DNA from: Maribacter stanieri
GTDB taxonomy: Bacteria > Bacteroidota > Bacteroidia > Flavobacteriales > Flavobacteriaceae
Assembly (NCBI RefSeq): GCF_900112245.1
Contig: NZ_FOYX01000001.1
Span: 1,227,856 to 1,291,855, forward strand
Direction: 5' to 3'
Length of the DNA: 64,000 nt
Below the pieces are notes generated by a model. That model saw only the letters and a list, made by a program, of their open reading frames with translations, did no database searches and was not told the DNA's origin. Of this stretch, positions 25,775 to 35,380 are shown piece after piece (the stretch's first letter is position 1; the number at the start of each line of letters is the position of its first letter). A program made the translations under genes and the position numbers.

Positions 25775-26119
25775 TTAAATGGACTTATGCTTTTTTGAAA
25801 TACCAATTTCCGAAAAAACGTGTCTAATTATATTGTTTTCTTTTTCATGATAATGACCATCTGAAACTGCGACATCCTCTAAAATTTCAGCCAACTTGCA
25901 TTTCTTCTCTTCAGACATGTCTTTTAAAATATTCGTGCTTTGTTCAATATCAATAGCACGTGCCTGAATCATAAAATTACTATCAAAATCTATTACCGAC
26001 ATTAATTTGCTTAAAGCGTTAATCTCGCCTTTATGAACTTCACCATCAGCTACAATTACAGAATCTATTAAATGGACCATTGCCAGTTTTTCTGATATTT
26101 CAAATTCCATATTACGCAT
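25775..26119 (-). CDS. TerB-like protein downstream of mfd
   Basis: About 114 residues from MRNMEFEISEK (26119); an ATG further upstream (26140) would overlap mfd more deeply. The chosen ATG overlaps the mfd stop codon (ATGCGTAA), a coupled arrangement. The acidic turns VADGEVHKGEINAL and VSDGHYHEKENNII and the order of helices match the tandem pair at 22608-23278. It is a helical TerB-like protein of unknown role; co-transcription with mfd is likely. Confidence 0.7.
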   Translation of the reverse strand: MRNMEFEISEKLAMVHLIDSVIVADGEVHKGEINALSKLMSVIDFDSNFMIQARAIDIEQSTNILKDMSEEKKCKLAEILEDVAVSDGHYHEKENNIIRHVFSEIGISKKHKSI

Positions 26120-29100
26120 TTGTTTTTTCTTTTGTTTCAAACGGCTTTAAAGCCAAATATGCTCTATCGGCAGAATGTATGCCTTCAAAAACTAATAATA
26201 ACCTTAACCCATTGCGGGTCTTTTTTTCTTTAATCTTACATTGCTGTGCATGAGATTGTACATATTGCAATACTCTAGTAAAAGTTGATGTCTGGTAAAA
26301 TTCTGATTGTTGGTCGCTTATAAAGTACCCAATCATTTTCCCTTGTTTCATCACAATTTTCTCTAAACCAATACTGTTCGCTATCCATTTTATGCGAACA
26401 GAGTTTAGTAAATCTTGTGCTTCATCAGGCAATTCCCCAAAACGATCTACGAGTTGTGCTTCAAATTTTTGAAGTGCTTCTTCATCCTTTACTTGGTTAA
26501 GATTGGTGTATAAGGTAAGCCTTTCTGTAATATTGTTAATATAATCATCTGGAAAAAGCAATTCAAAGTCAGAATCTATCTGGGTTTCTTTGACGAAAAC
26601 CTTTTCATGTTTGCCTTCTACTTCTTCATAAAGGTCCTTGAATTCATTCTCTTTTAACTCGTCAATTGCTTCTGCCAATATTTTTTGATAGGTTTCAAAA
26701 CCAATCTCATTAATAAAGCCACTTTGTTCGCCGCCTAATAAATCTCCGGCACCACGAATTTCTAAATCTTTCATGGCAATATTAAAACCGCTACCTAATT
26801 CTGTAAACTGTTCTAGGGCTTCAATACGTTTACGGGCATCACTAGTCATAACTTCGTAAGGCGGAGTAATGAAATAACAGAATGCTTTCTTATTGCCACG
26901 ACCAACACGACCTCGCATTTGGTGTAAATCGCTCAATCCAAAGTTATTGGCGTTGTTAATGAAAATGGTGTTGGCATTGGTAACATCTAAACCGCTTTCA
27001 ACTATGGTTGTAGATACTAATACATCAAATTCACTATTCATGAATCCTAGCATTAAAGCTTCTAGCTTCTTGCCTTCCATTTGACCATGTCCTATGCCTA
27101 CTTTAGCATCGGGCACCAATCTTTGGATCATACCTGCAACTTCTTTAATGTTTTCAATACGATTATGAATAAAGAATATTTGACCACCTCTTTCTATTTC
27201 ATAACTAACAGCATCTCTAATAGTCTCTTCATTAAAGCGTATAACCTGACTTTCTATTGGATATCTATTTGGCGGAGCTGTTGTAATTGTAGAAAGGTCA
27301 CGAGCTGCCATTAAACTAAACTGTAATGTACGTGGTATCGGTGTTGCCGTCAATGTAAGTACATCTACATTTTCTTTAATAGATTTTAATTTGTCCTTTA
27401 CGGCAACTCCAAATTTTTGTTCTTCGTCAACAATTAAAAGCCCTAGGTCTTTAAATTGAACATTCTTGTTCACCAATTGATGTGTGCCAATTATAATATC
27501 AACTTTACCCTCACCTAAACGCTGTATAGTATCTTTTTTCTCTTTCGCCGTTCTAAATCGATTCAAATAATCTACCGTTACCGGCATATCTTTTAATCGT
27601 TCTACAAATGTACGGTGATGTTGAAATGCCAATATGGTGGTAGGTACTAAGACTGCCACTTGCTTACCATTATCAACAGCCTTAAAAGCTGCGCGGATAG
27701 CAATTTCAGTTTTACCAAAACCAACATCGCCACAAATTAAACGATCCATAGGACGCTCACTTTCCATGTCTCTTTTGACATCTTCGGTAGCCGTACTTTG
27801 ATCAGGGGTGTCTTCGTAAATAAATGATGCTTCTAATTCATTTTGCAAATAACTGTCAGGGTTGTACTGAAACCCTTTTTCTAGTCTTCGTTTTGCATAA
27901 ATTTTGATAAGATTAAACGCGATTTTCTTAACACGCGATTTGGTCTTTTCCTTTATTTTTTTCCAAGCACCTGAACCTAATTTGTAAATTTTAGGTGGTG
28001 CACCATCTTTACCATTGAATTTTGATATTTTGTGTAACGAGTGTATGCTTACGTAAAGGATATCACGCTCGCCATACATCAATTTTATGGCCTCTTGTTT
28101 TTTACCTTCTACATCAATTTTTTGGAGTCCGCCGAATTTACCGATACCATGATCTATGTGCGTTACGTAATCACCAATTTCAAGCTTGTTCAATTCCTTT
28201 AAAGTAATAGCTTGCTTTTTAGCGTAACCATTCTTCAAATGGAACTTGTGGTATCGTTCAAATATTTGATGATCTGTATAGCAAACTAGTTTTTGTTCAT
28301 CATCTACAAAACCTTGAAAAAGTGGAAATACAATTATTTGATAGTGTACCTGCTCGTTTACTTCCTCAAAAATATCATGAAAACGCTTGGCTTGCTGCTC
28401 ACTGGCACAAAATATATAGTTAGTGTACCCTTGATCTTTATAGCCGTTCAGATTTTCAATTAGTAAATCGAACTTTTTATTGAAAGAAGGTTGAGGTTTT
28501 GAATGAAACTCAACAAGATGCTCAGCATCTCGTTTTGCATATTGTGTTAATAAAGTGAAGCCAGCAAGTTGTTGCTTAAATTCTGCGCCGCCCATAAATA
28601 ATTCTTCGGGCTCAGCATGTTTTATGTCTTTAGATAATTTAGTAAAAGCTTCTTTTGCCTTATTAAAAAAATCATCTAATCGGTCGTAAAGTAAGTCGGT
28701 GTTTTTTGCAAATACCAATGTATTATTGGCAACGTAGGTTAAAAAACTTTGTCTTTTTTCAATCAAAAACTTATCTGCCATATTCGGCACTATAGTAATT
28801 GATTTTACTTTTTCTTTTGATAGTTGCGTCTCAACATCAAAAGTTCTTATACTATCAATTTCATCGCCAAAAAATTCTATTCTATATGGTTCATCATGAG
28901 AGAAAGAATAAACATCTACAATACCACCACGTACAGAAAACTCCCCAGGTTCTGTTATGAAATCTACACGTTTAAATTTATATTCAAATAAAATTTCGTT
29001 TAAAAAATCTAATGAAAGCGTATCCCCTAATTTCATTTTTAGGGTATTCTTATCCAGTTCTTTTCTAGTTACTACTTTTTCAAAAAGTGCGTCGGGGTAA

Positions 29101-29480
29101 GTGACGATTACAGCAGGCTTTTTTCTAGAATTTATCCTGTTTAAAACTTCTGCGCGTAATAATACATTCGCATTATCGGTTTCTTCAATTTGATAAGGTC
29201 TTCTGTAACTACCAGGGTAGAACAGCACTTTATCTTCACCAATAAGTCTTTCTAAATCATTTAAATAGTAAGCAGCTTCTTCCTTGTCATTAAAAATAGC
29301 CAAGAAAGGGCGTGACTCTGTATTAAAGATACTTGAGAGTACAAATGAAAGTGATGATCCTACAAGACCTTTTAATTGAATGTTTTTAGATTCTGAATTT
29401 TCAGAATCGGCAATAGTATTTTGCAGTTTCCCTATTTGGGGAGACTGATTGTACCGTTGTTGGATAGAAGAATGACTCAA
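26112..29480 (-). CDS. mfd: Transcription-repair coupling factor Mfd
   Basis: 1122 residues. The order is a UvrB-like N-terminal part (FYPGSYRRPYQIEETDNANV), the CarD-like RNA polymerase interaction domain (LEIGDYVTHIDHGIGKFGGL near 435), RecG-like helicase motifs (ICGDVGFGKTE, VDEEQKFGV, LTLTATPIPRT), the TRG motif region and the C-terminal UvrA-contact domain. It displaces stalled RNA polymerase and recruits UvrA. The frame begins at a TTG (29480); no ATG lies in frame before the conserved part, and a -7 box sits just upstream. Confidence 0.96.
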   Translation of the reverse strand: MSHSSIQQRYNQSPQIGKLQNTIADSENSESKNIQLKGLVGSSLSFVLSSIFNTESRPFLAIFNDKEEAAYYLNDLERLIGEDKVLFYPGSYRRPYQIEETDNANVLLRAEVLNRINSRKKPAVIVTYPDALFEKVVTRKELDKNTLKMKLGDTLSLDFLNEILFEYKFKRVDFITEPGEFSVRGGIVDVYSFSHDEPYRIEFFGDEIDSIRTFDVETQLSKEKVKSITIVPNMADKFLIEKRQSFLTYVANNTLVFAKNTDLLYDRLDDFFNKAKEAFTKLSKDIKHAEPEELFMGGAEFKQQLAGFTLLTQYAKRDAEHLVEFHSKPQPSFNKKFDLLIENLNGYKDQGYTNYIFCASEQQAKRFHDIFEEVNEQVHYQIIVFPLFQGFVDDEQKLVCYTDHQIFERYHKFHLKNGYAKKQAITLKELNKLEIGDYVTHIDHGIGKFGGLQKIDVEGKKQEAIKLMYGERDILYVSIHSLHKISKFNGKDGAPPKIYKLGSGAWKKIKEKTKSRVKKIAFNLIKIYAKRRLEKGFQYNPDSYLQNELEASFIYEDTPDQSTATEDVKRDMESERPMDRLICGDVGFGKTEIAIRAAFKAVDNGKQVAVLVPTTILAFQHHRTFVERLKDMPVTVDYLNRFRTAKEKKDTIQRLGEGKVDIIIGTHQLVNKNVQFKDLGLLIVDEEQKFGVAVKDKLKSIKENVDVLTLTATPIPRTLQFSLMAARDLSTITTAPPNRYPIESQVIRFNEETIRDAVSYEIERGGQIFFIHNRIENIKEVAGMIQRLVPDAKVGIGHGQMEGKKLEALMLGFMNSEFDVLVSTTIVESGLDVTNANTIFINNANNFGLSDLHQMRGRVGRGNKKAFCYFITPPYEVMTSDARKRIEALEQFTELGSGFNIAMKDLEIRGAGDLLGGEQSGFINEIGFETYQKILAEAIDELKENEFKDLYEEVEGKHEKVFVKETQIDSDFELLFPDDYINNITERLTLYTNLNQVKDEEALQKFEAQLVDRFGELPDEAQDLLNSVRIKWIANSIGLEKIVMKQGKMIGYFISDQQSEFYQTSTFTRVLQYVQSHAQQCKIKEKKTRNGLRLLLVFEGIHSADRAYLALKPFETKEKTNA

Positions 29481-29496
29481 CAGTTTAAAATTTGTG

Positions 29497-29504
29497 CAAA
29501 TATA
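29497..29504 (-). promoter_or_regulatory. -7 box TATATTTG for mfd
   Basis: Read on the minus strand, TATATTTG fits TAnnTTTG. It ends 16 bases before the TTG start, which supports that start and implies a leader of about ten bases. No -33 TTTG is obvious. Confidence 0.55.
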
Positions 29505-29605
29505 AGCATACCTAAGAAATGGATACGATTCATTATTATCGAATATGGGTTACCTATTGCCCTTAAAAAGTTGCATTTTGGTATTCAGCAAAAAAAGGTA
29601 GTGTT

Positions 29606-30955
29606 ATGGATGAGAATGAATTTGATGTTTTTGTAATAGGAAGCGGTATTGCAGGGCAAACTGTTGCCAAAGCTTGTATAGTAGAGGGGATGAAGGTTGC
29701 CATTGCCGATAACCGAGAATTTGGCGGTACTTGTGCAAATAGAGGTTGTGATCCTAAAAAGATATTACTTGGTGCCCTAGAGGCTTATGAGTTAAGTGCA
29801 AATTTAAAAGGAAAGGGAATAGATAAGGTTGTAAAAGTCAATTGGAAGCAATTACAAAAATTCAAAAGAAAGTTCACCGCTAAGATACCGGCATCTACTG
29901 AACAAAATTTAAATGGGAAAGGAATGAAGTTGTTTCACCAATCTCCTGAATTTTTAGATGAGAATACGCTTTTGGTAGAGGGGAAAAAAATTAAAGCCAA
30001 GAAAATAATTATTGCCACAGGGCAAATACCACGAAAACTGGAAATTCCCGGAGCCAAACATTTTAAGAATAGTGATGATTTTCTAAATCTTAAAAAATTA
30101 CCGAAACAAATCGTGTTTGTAGGTGGTGGCTATATTGGGATGGAATTTGCTCATATGGCAGCAAGAGCTGGCGCCGAGGTCACGGTTATAGATACAGGTA
30201 AAAGACCTTTGCATGCTTTTGATGCAGATTTGGTAAACGAGCTTAGAAAGTACTCTGAAACACTTGGGATTAATTTCATCTTCAATGCAACACCTACAGT
30301 ATTGAAAAAGCAACGAAAAAAACTCACGCTAACTTATGAGTTAGAAAGGAGGGAACACACTATTGAAGCCGAAGCATTTTTTAATACCGCTGGTCGTGTA
30401 CCCGCATTGACAGGTTTAGATTTAGAAAAGGGGAATGTTCAATTTGAAGATAATGGCGTAGCAACAAATGCTTATTTGCAAAGTACTAGTAATTCAAATG
30501 TTTATGCTTGCGGAGACGTTTCTGATAAGAATTTACCGCTCACGCCGCTTTCGGGTAGGCAAGGTTATGTTGTTGCCGAAAATATAATTAATGGAAATGA
30601 TAAAAAATTAGAGGTGCCAGTGATACCGTCTGTGGTATTTACTTCGCCGAACTTGGCTACAGTAGGGTATTCTGAAGATGAAGCACGTAGTCGTTATAAA
30701 AATATAAGAGTGAATTTTGAGGTCGCGACCGACTGGTTTAATGCAAAACGAATAAATGCACCATTGTACGCGTACAAAGTGATTATGAACGATAGAACTG
30801 GAGAAATTGTGGGTGCACACCTCATAGGGCCTGATGCTGGTGAAACCATCAATATATTTACCATGGCAATAAATAATAAAATGACTGATCGCGATATAAA
30901 ATCTACTATATTCTCTTATCCATCTTGGGGTAATGATATAAAAAGTATGGTTTAA
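29606..30955 (+). CDS. NAD(P)/FAD-dependent disulfide-reductase-like oxidoreductase
   Basis: 449 residues of the glutathione reductase/dihydrolipoamide dehydrogenase superfamily. The FAD motif is GSGIAG (12-17). The redox disulfide is C43-ANRG-C48 in GTCANRGCDPKK. The NAD(P) motif is VFVGGGYIGMEFA, followed by the second FAD motif VYACGDVSD. The C-terminal dimer domain is present, but the usual HxHPT...E active-site dyad is replaced by FSYPSWGNDI, so the general-base His is missing. It could use another thiol or quinone acceptor, like the mercuric-reductase-like proteins of unknown substrate. It is divergent from mfd. Confidence 0.85.
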   Translation: MDENEFDVFVIGSGIAGQTVAKACIVEGMKVAIADNREFGGTCANRGCDPKKILLGALEAYELSANLKGKGIDKVVKVNWKQLQKFKRKFTAKIPASTEQNLNGKGMKLFHQSPEFLDENTLLVEGKKIKAKKIIIATGQIPRKLEIPGAKHFKNSDDFLNLKKLPKQIVFVGGGYIGMEFAHMAARAGAEVTVIDTGKRPLHAFDADLVNELRKYSETLGINFIFNATPTVLKKQRKKLTLTYELERREHTIEAEAFFNTAGRVPALTGLDLEKGNVQFEDNGVATNAYLQSTSNSNVYACGDVSDKNLPLTPLSGRQGYVVAENIINGNDKKLEVPVIPSVVFTSPNLATVGYSEDEARSRYKNIRVNFEVATDWFNAKRINAPLYAYKVIMNDRTGEIVGAHLIGPDAGETINIFTMAINNKMTDRDIKSTIFSYPSWGNDIKSMV

Positions 30956-31755
30956 GATTTCTCTTGTAATCGTTCTTGCAATTTTTTAAACGGACTAGTT
31001 TCTCGGTTTTTGAATGCATGAAAAGCAATGGCAATAAAGAGAATAATTGTGCCTGTCATTGCTGAGTAAGCAATATAAATATTTGATTCATTATGTCGTA
31101 CATAAATGGCGAACAATGCCCAAACACCAACAAGAGCAAATTCGCGCATATTTCTTTTCCATATCATAAGAAGATTAATCACAGTCGCCGCTACAATCAT
31201 GTTTATCGTCCATGCTTGTTCAGATAGTACTCCGCCGTTCCAATCTAGTTTGCTTAAATATGCAGAAATATTTGCGATGGTAGCTACAGATATCCATCCG
31301 CTGTAAAAACAAATGGGCCACCAAACAAATGCGATGACTGATATTGGGGCATCCCAACGCTCCATATTGGTATTTAGAATAATCTTAATCAATGAAAGTA
31401 ATATTCCAAACATAATAACCACTGAGAGTCCGGTGTAATTGTACATAAAAGCAATTACCCAACAACAGTTTAAAATATTCGCTAAGGCAAACCAATAACC
31501 AGTCTGTTCAATAAATTCACTTGGTTTATCACTGAAAAAGGCTCTTTTTACTTGAAATATGCCATAGCCCAACAATGCTAAAAAGATTACACCCCAAATG
31601 GCAAATGCATATGCTGCGGGAGTAAACAGATTTTCATACTGTGCGCTCATTTCGCCAATTGTAGTATCGTTTAGCGAAAATGCTTGCGAAATGTAATTTA
31701 CTATAATGACTAAAATTACAGATGCTAAATTAAGTACTGCTAGTTTCTTTTTCAT
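30952..31755 (-). CDS. Multi-pass membrane protein, TspO/MBR-like
   Basis: 267 residues with seven to eight hydrophobic segments and many Trp. FTPAAYAFAIWGVIF and FYSGWISVATIANISAY resemble the tryptophan-rich sensory protein (TspO/MBR) pattern, though the protein is much longer than the 160-residue TspO, with extra helices at both ends. TspO proteins bind porphyrins or cholesterol in other organisms. The assignment is tentative. The 3' end overlaps the convergent flavoprotein gene by four bases. Confidence 0.6.
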   Translation of the reverse strand: MKKKLAVLNLASVILVIIVNYISQAFSLNDTTIGEMSAQYENLFTPAAYAFAIWGVIFLALLGYGIFQVKRAFFSDKPSEFIEQTGYWFALANILNCCWVIAFMYNYTGLSVVIMFGILLSLIKIILNTNMERWDAPISVIAFVWWPICFYSGWISVATIANISAYLSKLDWNGGVLSEQAWTINMIVAATVINLLMIWKRNMREFALVGVWALFAIYVRHNESNIYIAYSAMTGTIILFIAIAFHAFKNRETSPFKKLQERLQEKS

Positions 31756-31813
31756 ACGTGTAAAACTATAATGGATATCTTATAAAGTTATGCTCTTTAG
31801 CACATTAAACGAT

Positions 31814-32485
31814 CTATTTTCGGTAATTACGTTTCTTTTTCACCTCTTTTATAGGAACGGGCAGCACGGCATCGCCTAAAAGGGCATAAACTTCACAACC
31901 ATTGCATGGTTCTAAGGTATAAGTACCTGTAAATTCACCAAATGCCGGTACTATCATTTGATGTTCTGTTTTGTAAAAGCAAGGTAACCGTACAGATTGT
32001 CTTCCTAGTCCGCTAAGTTTAATAGCTGGATGTATATGTCCTGAAAAGTTGAATAAACCATCTCGTTCTTCTGGGTGATGGGTCAAAAGAAAAGATTCTA
32101 ATACTAATTCTGGAATTACTTTTATATGTAATTCTTCATATTTCAGTGGAGAAATAATATCGTGATTACCGCTTACTAAAATTATTTCTTGTGGAGTAGC
32201 CTTCACCCATTGTTCAAAAAGAAGCCATTCTGTGTTTAATGCAGAATGAAACAAATCGCCTAAAAAAAGTATTGATTTTGGTTTAAAATGATTCACTACC
32301 GAGGTTAATGCATCAAAATTTTGCTGCACTGCCTGTTGTGGAACTGCAGCACCGTATTTTCTAAAATGCGAAACTTTACCTAAATGAACATCACTAATCA
32401 ATAGCATTGATATCTCTACCCAAAAGAGCGCGCCAGAAAAGTGCATTTCAAAAGTTTGATTATGAAGGGTAATTGAATGGGTCAT
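31814..32485 (-). CDS. pdeM: Ligase-associated DNA damage response endonuclease PdeM
   Basis: 223 residues, calcineurin-like phosphoesterase. The metal ligands are visible: D32 and H34 (ISDVHLGK), G-D at 76-77 (FLGDLFHS), G-N-H-D 106-109, H136-H137, and G-H-I-H at 149-152. It is the last gene of the four-protein ligase-associated operon, 14 bases after the helicase stop. The family is annotated as an endonuclease/phosphoesterase that acts with the other three enzymes in DNA damage response; the exact reaction is not defined by the sequence. Confidence 0.92.
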   Translation of the reverse strand: MTHSITLHNQTFEMHFSGALFWVEISMLLISDVHLGKVSHFRKYGAAVPQQAVQQNFDALTSVVNHFKPKSILFLGDLFHSALNTEWLLFEQWVKATPQEIILVSGNHDIISPLKYEELHIKVIPELVLESFLLTHHPEERDGLFNFSGHIHPAIKLSGLGRQSVRLPCFYKTEHQMIVPAFGEFTGTYTLEPCNGCEVYALLGDAVLPVPIKEVKKKRNYRK

Positions 32486-32499
32486 CGATGCAAAATTAC

Positions 32500-34971
32500 C
32501 TATTTCTTCATCAACAGTGCAGCCATTTTTTTAATTCGGTCAGCTAATTTTTCACTTGATAGTTTTTCGCGCCCCACACGTTCCGTAATTAAAGGGAAAG
32601 AAAATGGTGTGGGTTGCTCACATGCTTTCCAAACAATATCTTGCTTAGCAATACGCTCTAAAGAAAGTCTCAAACGACCTTCTTCCAACTGGTGTTCAAA
32701 AGTTTCGGTAAAGGCTTGTTGAAACAATAAATTATCTGGTTCGTAATCTCTAAAAACATCGAACAGTAATTGAGAACTGCTTTGTAAATGCTTCATTTTA
32801 ATCCCTTTTTTAGGGTAGCCAGTAAATACCATTCCGCTAATAATAGCAACATCCCTAAATCTACGGCGTGCCATTTCGGTGGCATTCAAACTTTTTTGTA
32901 AATCATCCAGCATAAAATCTGTGGTAAACAAATCATTATCTAACACTTGTTGAATATCTATGGGCTGATCTGATAAAAGTTCAAAACCATAATCGTTAAA
33001 CGCTAATGAAAAGGTAACAGGGGATAGTAGGCTAATTCGATACCCTAATAAACTGCCCATGGCTTCATGTACAAATCTACCTTCAAAAGGATAAAAGAGA
33101 TGATGGTAGCCATCGCGAGTTTTAAAGGTTTCAATTAGAAATTCTGATGGTTTGGGTACTATACTATCTCGTCGTTGTCTGTCAAAAAGAGGTTTCAATG
33201 CTCTTATTTCTGCAGATTGATTTTTTATTGGTTCGCCCGAGCTGTACAGTTCATTTCTGAGCAGCTCAGACATTTGTGCAGATAGGGTTAGACGACTTCC
33301 CATCCAACTAGAAATTTTATTGGTTTTCTTATTGGAATTTCGCACCTGTACGGTCATTTCTTTAATTCGAATAAACTCTAAATTTCTGCCAGCAAATGTG
33401 AATACATCACCTTTGTTAAGTTTAGAAATGAAAAATTCTTCAATAGAACCTATATATCCTCCTTTTTGATACTTTACAGCTAAATTGACATCGCCTACTA
33501 TGGTGCCAATTTGAAAACGATGCCGCATTGCTACGCCACGATTGTTGACCTTGAATTTTCCGTCTTCTTCAACTTCTACTTTTTTGTATTCGTCGTAGCT
33601 CTGTAAACTTTGACTACCCATAACCAAAAAGTTCAATAACCATTGCCATTTATCTTCGGTAAGGGCTTGATAGCAAAAAGTCTGTTTTACTTCTTGGTAA
33701 ATTTCTTTAGGATAGAATCCGTCTGAAATCGCCAATGTGGTTAAATACTGTAAAAGCACGTCATAACTATTAAGATAGGGCATTCGGTCTTCTACGGTGT
33801 TCAACTTTACCGCTTTTTGTAATGCCGATGCTTCTATAAGTTCTATGGCGTGAGTGGGTAGAAAATAAATTACACTTTCTTTACCAGGTCTATGACCGCT
33901 ACGCCCTGCACGTTGTAAAAAACGGGCAACACCTTTTGGACCTCCTATTTGTACAACTGTTTCAACAGGTGCAAAATCTACTCCCAAGTCTAAACTAGAG
34001 GTGCAAACCACAGCTTTTAATTCCTCATTTCTAATGGCATTTTCAACCCAAACTCTTGTCTCTTTATTTATACTGCCATGATGCATTGCCATTTCACCTG
34101 CATATTCTGGATGCTTTTCTAAAATTTTCTGAAACCAAATTTCGCACTGACTTCTGGTATTTGTGAACAGCAGGGTGGTTTTGCTATTATTAATAATGGG
34201 AATTACCTCTTCTAATAAATGAAGTCCCAAATGACCTCGCCAAGGAAAGGTTTCCATCTTTTTCGGAATAATACTCTTTACGGTTATCTTCTTATTGATA
34301 TTGGCTTTGATGAGAACGGAGTTTTCTAGAGCTTTAGATTCAATACCCAGTAACACATCTCTGGCTTGTTCTAAATTACCAATGGTTGCAGATATGCCCC
34401 AAATTCTTAATTGAGGGGATACATTTTTAAGCCGAGATAAGGCAAGTTCCATTTGTACACCTCGTTTTGTGCCTAATATTTCATGCCATTCATCAACAAT
34501 TATAGCTGAACAATCTTTGAAAATTTTATCGTACCCCTTTGTAGCCAATAGTAATTGTAGACTTTCTGGAGTGGTGATTAGCAGATCTGGCATTTGCTTT
34601 TTTTGCTGTGCCCTTTCCTTTGTAGAAGTATCGCCAGAACGGATGCCTACTGTCATTTGCGTACCTAAATCTAAGGTGATGCGCTCTGCGGATTGTTTTA
34701 TTTCTTGGGATAATGCACGCAGCGGAGTAATCCAAATTGCCTTTAATCCCTTTTTGTGTTCAGTTTTATAATTAGGATTGTTCTTAATGTAATTCAGTAC
34801 TATAGGAAACCACAATGCATAGGTTTTACCACTGCCTGTTGGGGCATTTAATAGTCCATTTTTACCCTGTAGAAAAGCCTTCCAAGTATCTTTTTGGAAT
34901 TTAAAAGGTTTCCAGCTTTGTTCCTGAAACCAATTTTCTGCGATATCGTAAAGTTCTTGTCTTTTTACCAT
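32500..34971 (-). CDS. Ligase-associated DNA damage response DEXH-box helicase (Lhr-like)
   Basis: About 823 residues from ATG 34971 (MVKRQELYDIAENW). Walker A is APTGSGKT (43-50), the DEXH box is DEWHEILGT (near 165), the SAT motif is GISATIG, and motif VI is QRAGRSGHRPGKES. The C-terminal part is the winged-helix and Lhr-specific domain. It is a 3'-5' helicase paired with the ligase, exonuclease and PdeM genes of this operon. The start codon itself lies in a palindromic repeat (34969-34996) that belongs to the inserted GIY-YIG element, so the leader of this gene has been replaced. A TTG three codons earlier is also in frame. Confidence 0.93.
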   Translation of the reverse strand: MVKRQELYDIAENWFQEQSWKPFKFQKDTWKAFLQGKNGLLNAPTGSGKTYALWFPIVLNYIKNNPNYKTEHKKGLKAIWITPLRALSQEIKQSAERITLDLGTQMTVGIRSGDTSTKERAQQKKQMPDLLITTPESLQLLLATKGYDKIFKDCSAIIVDEWHEILGTKRGVQMELALSRLKNVSPQLRIWGISATIGNLEQARDVLLGIESKALENSVLIKANINKKITVKSIIPKKMETFPWRGHLGLHLLEEVIPIINNSKTTLLFTNTRSQCEIWFQKILEKHPEYAGEMAMHHGSINKETRVWVENAIRNEELKAVVCTSSLDLGVDFAPVETVVQIGGPKGVARFLQRAGRSGHRPGKESVIYFLPTHAIELIEASALQKAVKLNTVEDRMPYLNSYDVLLQYLTTLAISDGFYPKEIYQEVKQTFCYQALTEDKWQWLLNFLVMGSQSLQSYDEYKKVEVEEDGKFKVNNRGVAMRHRFQIGTIVGDVNLAVKYQKGGYIGSIEEFFISKLNKGDVFTFAGRNLEFIRIKEMTVQVRNSNKKTNKISSWMGSRLTLSAQMSELLRNELYSSGEPIKNQSAEIRALKPLFDRQRRDSIVPKPSEFLIETFKTRDGYHHLFYPFEGRFVHEAMGSLLGYRISLLSPVTFSLAFNDYGFELLSDQPIDIQQVLDNDLFTTDFMLDDLQKSLNATEMARRRFRDVAIISGMVFTGYPKKGIKMKHLQSSSQLLFDVFRDYEPDNLLFQQAFTETFEHQLEEGRLRLSLERIAKQDIVWKACEQPTPFSFPLITERVGREKLSSEKLADRIKKMAALLMKK

Positions 34972-34996
34972 TGCGAGCAAAGCGAAGCAATCTGTT
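34969..34996. repeat. Left inverted copy of the ATTGC/GCAAT repeat, overlapping the helicase start
   Basis: 28 bases. On the plus strand it reads CATTGCGAGC, AAAGCGAAGC, AATCTGTT. ATTGC (34970-34974) pairs with GCAAT (34987-34991). It matches 24 of 28 positions with the reverse complement of 35387-35414. The helicase start codon is the complement of 34969-34971. Confidence 0.75.
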
Positions 34997-35013
34997 TAAT
35001 TTATTCTTGAATT

Positions 35014-35332
35014 TTATTTTTTGTTCCGAAGTTGAAAATTATCGTCTAACCAATTAATGGAAAGATCACCCCATTCAGGATTCATTGAGTTTATTAACTC
35101 TTCCTTTTTTTTTCCGATTGCCAGCTTTTAATTTCAATTCTCTTTTAAATGCATCTTCCACATTTTCAAATTCCTCAAAATAAACTAGAATATCGCAATT
35201 GTATTTCTTGGTGAAAGCATTTGGATATATTCTGTTTTTGTGTTCATTCATTCTTCTTTTAATGTCATCTGTAGCTCCAACATAAATAACTGTTTTATTT
35301 TTATTGGTTGTTATGTAGATATATCCTTTCAT
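35014..35332 (-). pseudogene. GIY-YIG nuclease gene with a frameshift in an A9 tract
   Basis: The frame from ATG 35332 reads MKGYIYITTNKNKTVIYVGA, a clear GIY-YIG start, and continues through the conserved EFENVEDAFKRELKLKAGNR. In the as-read frame it ends early at 35075 with GRVNKLNES. If the nine A (complement of 35105-35113) are reduced to eight, the frame continues EELINSMNPEWGDL and ends at 35014. That restored tail matches the tail of the intact paralogue at 2614-2913 (EELVNSVNPNWEDL). It may be a pseudogene, a phase-variable gene or a sequencing error in the homopolymer. Confidence 0.8.
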
Positions 35333-35380
35333 TTTATTTAGGCTAGTGAAATCAACAGATGTAAATTAACTATTAGTTTT

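Noticed and set aside
22608..26119. Tellurite resistance operon
   Set aside because: Only TerB-like proteins are present; TerC, TerD and TerA homologues are missing.
29421..29636. 71-residue plus-strand ORF across the mfd start and flavoprotein start
   Set aside because: It overlaps both coding genes and the mfd promoter, with no domain or coding signal.
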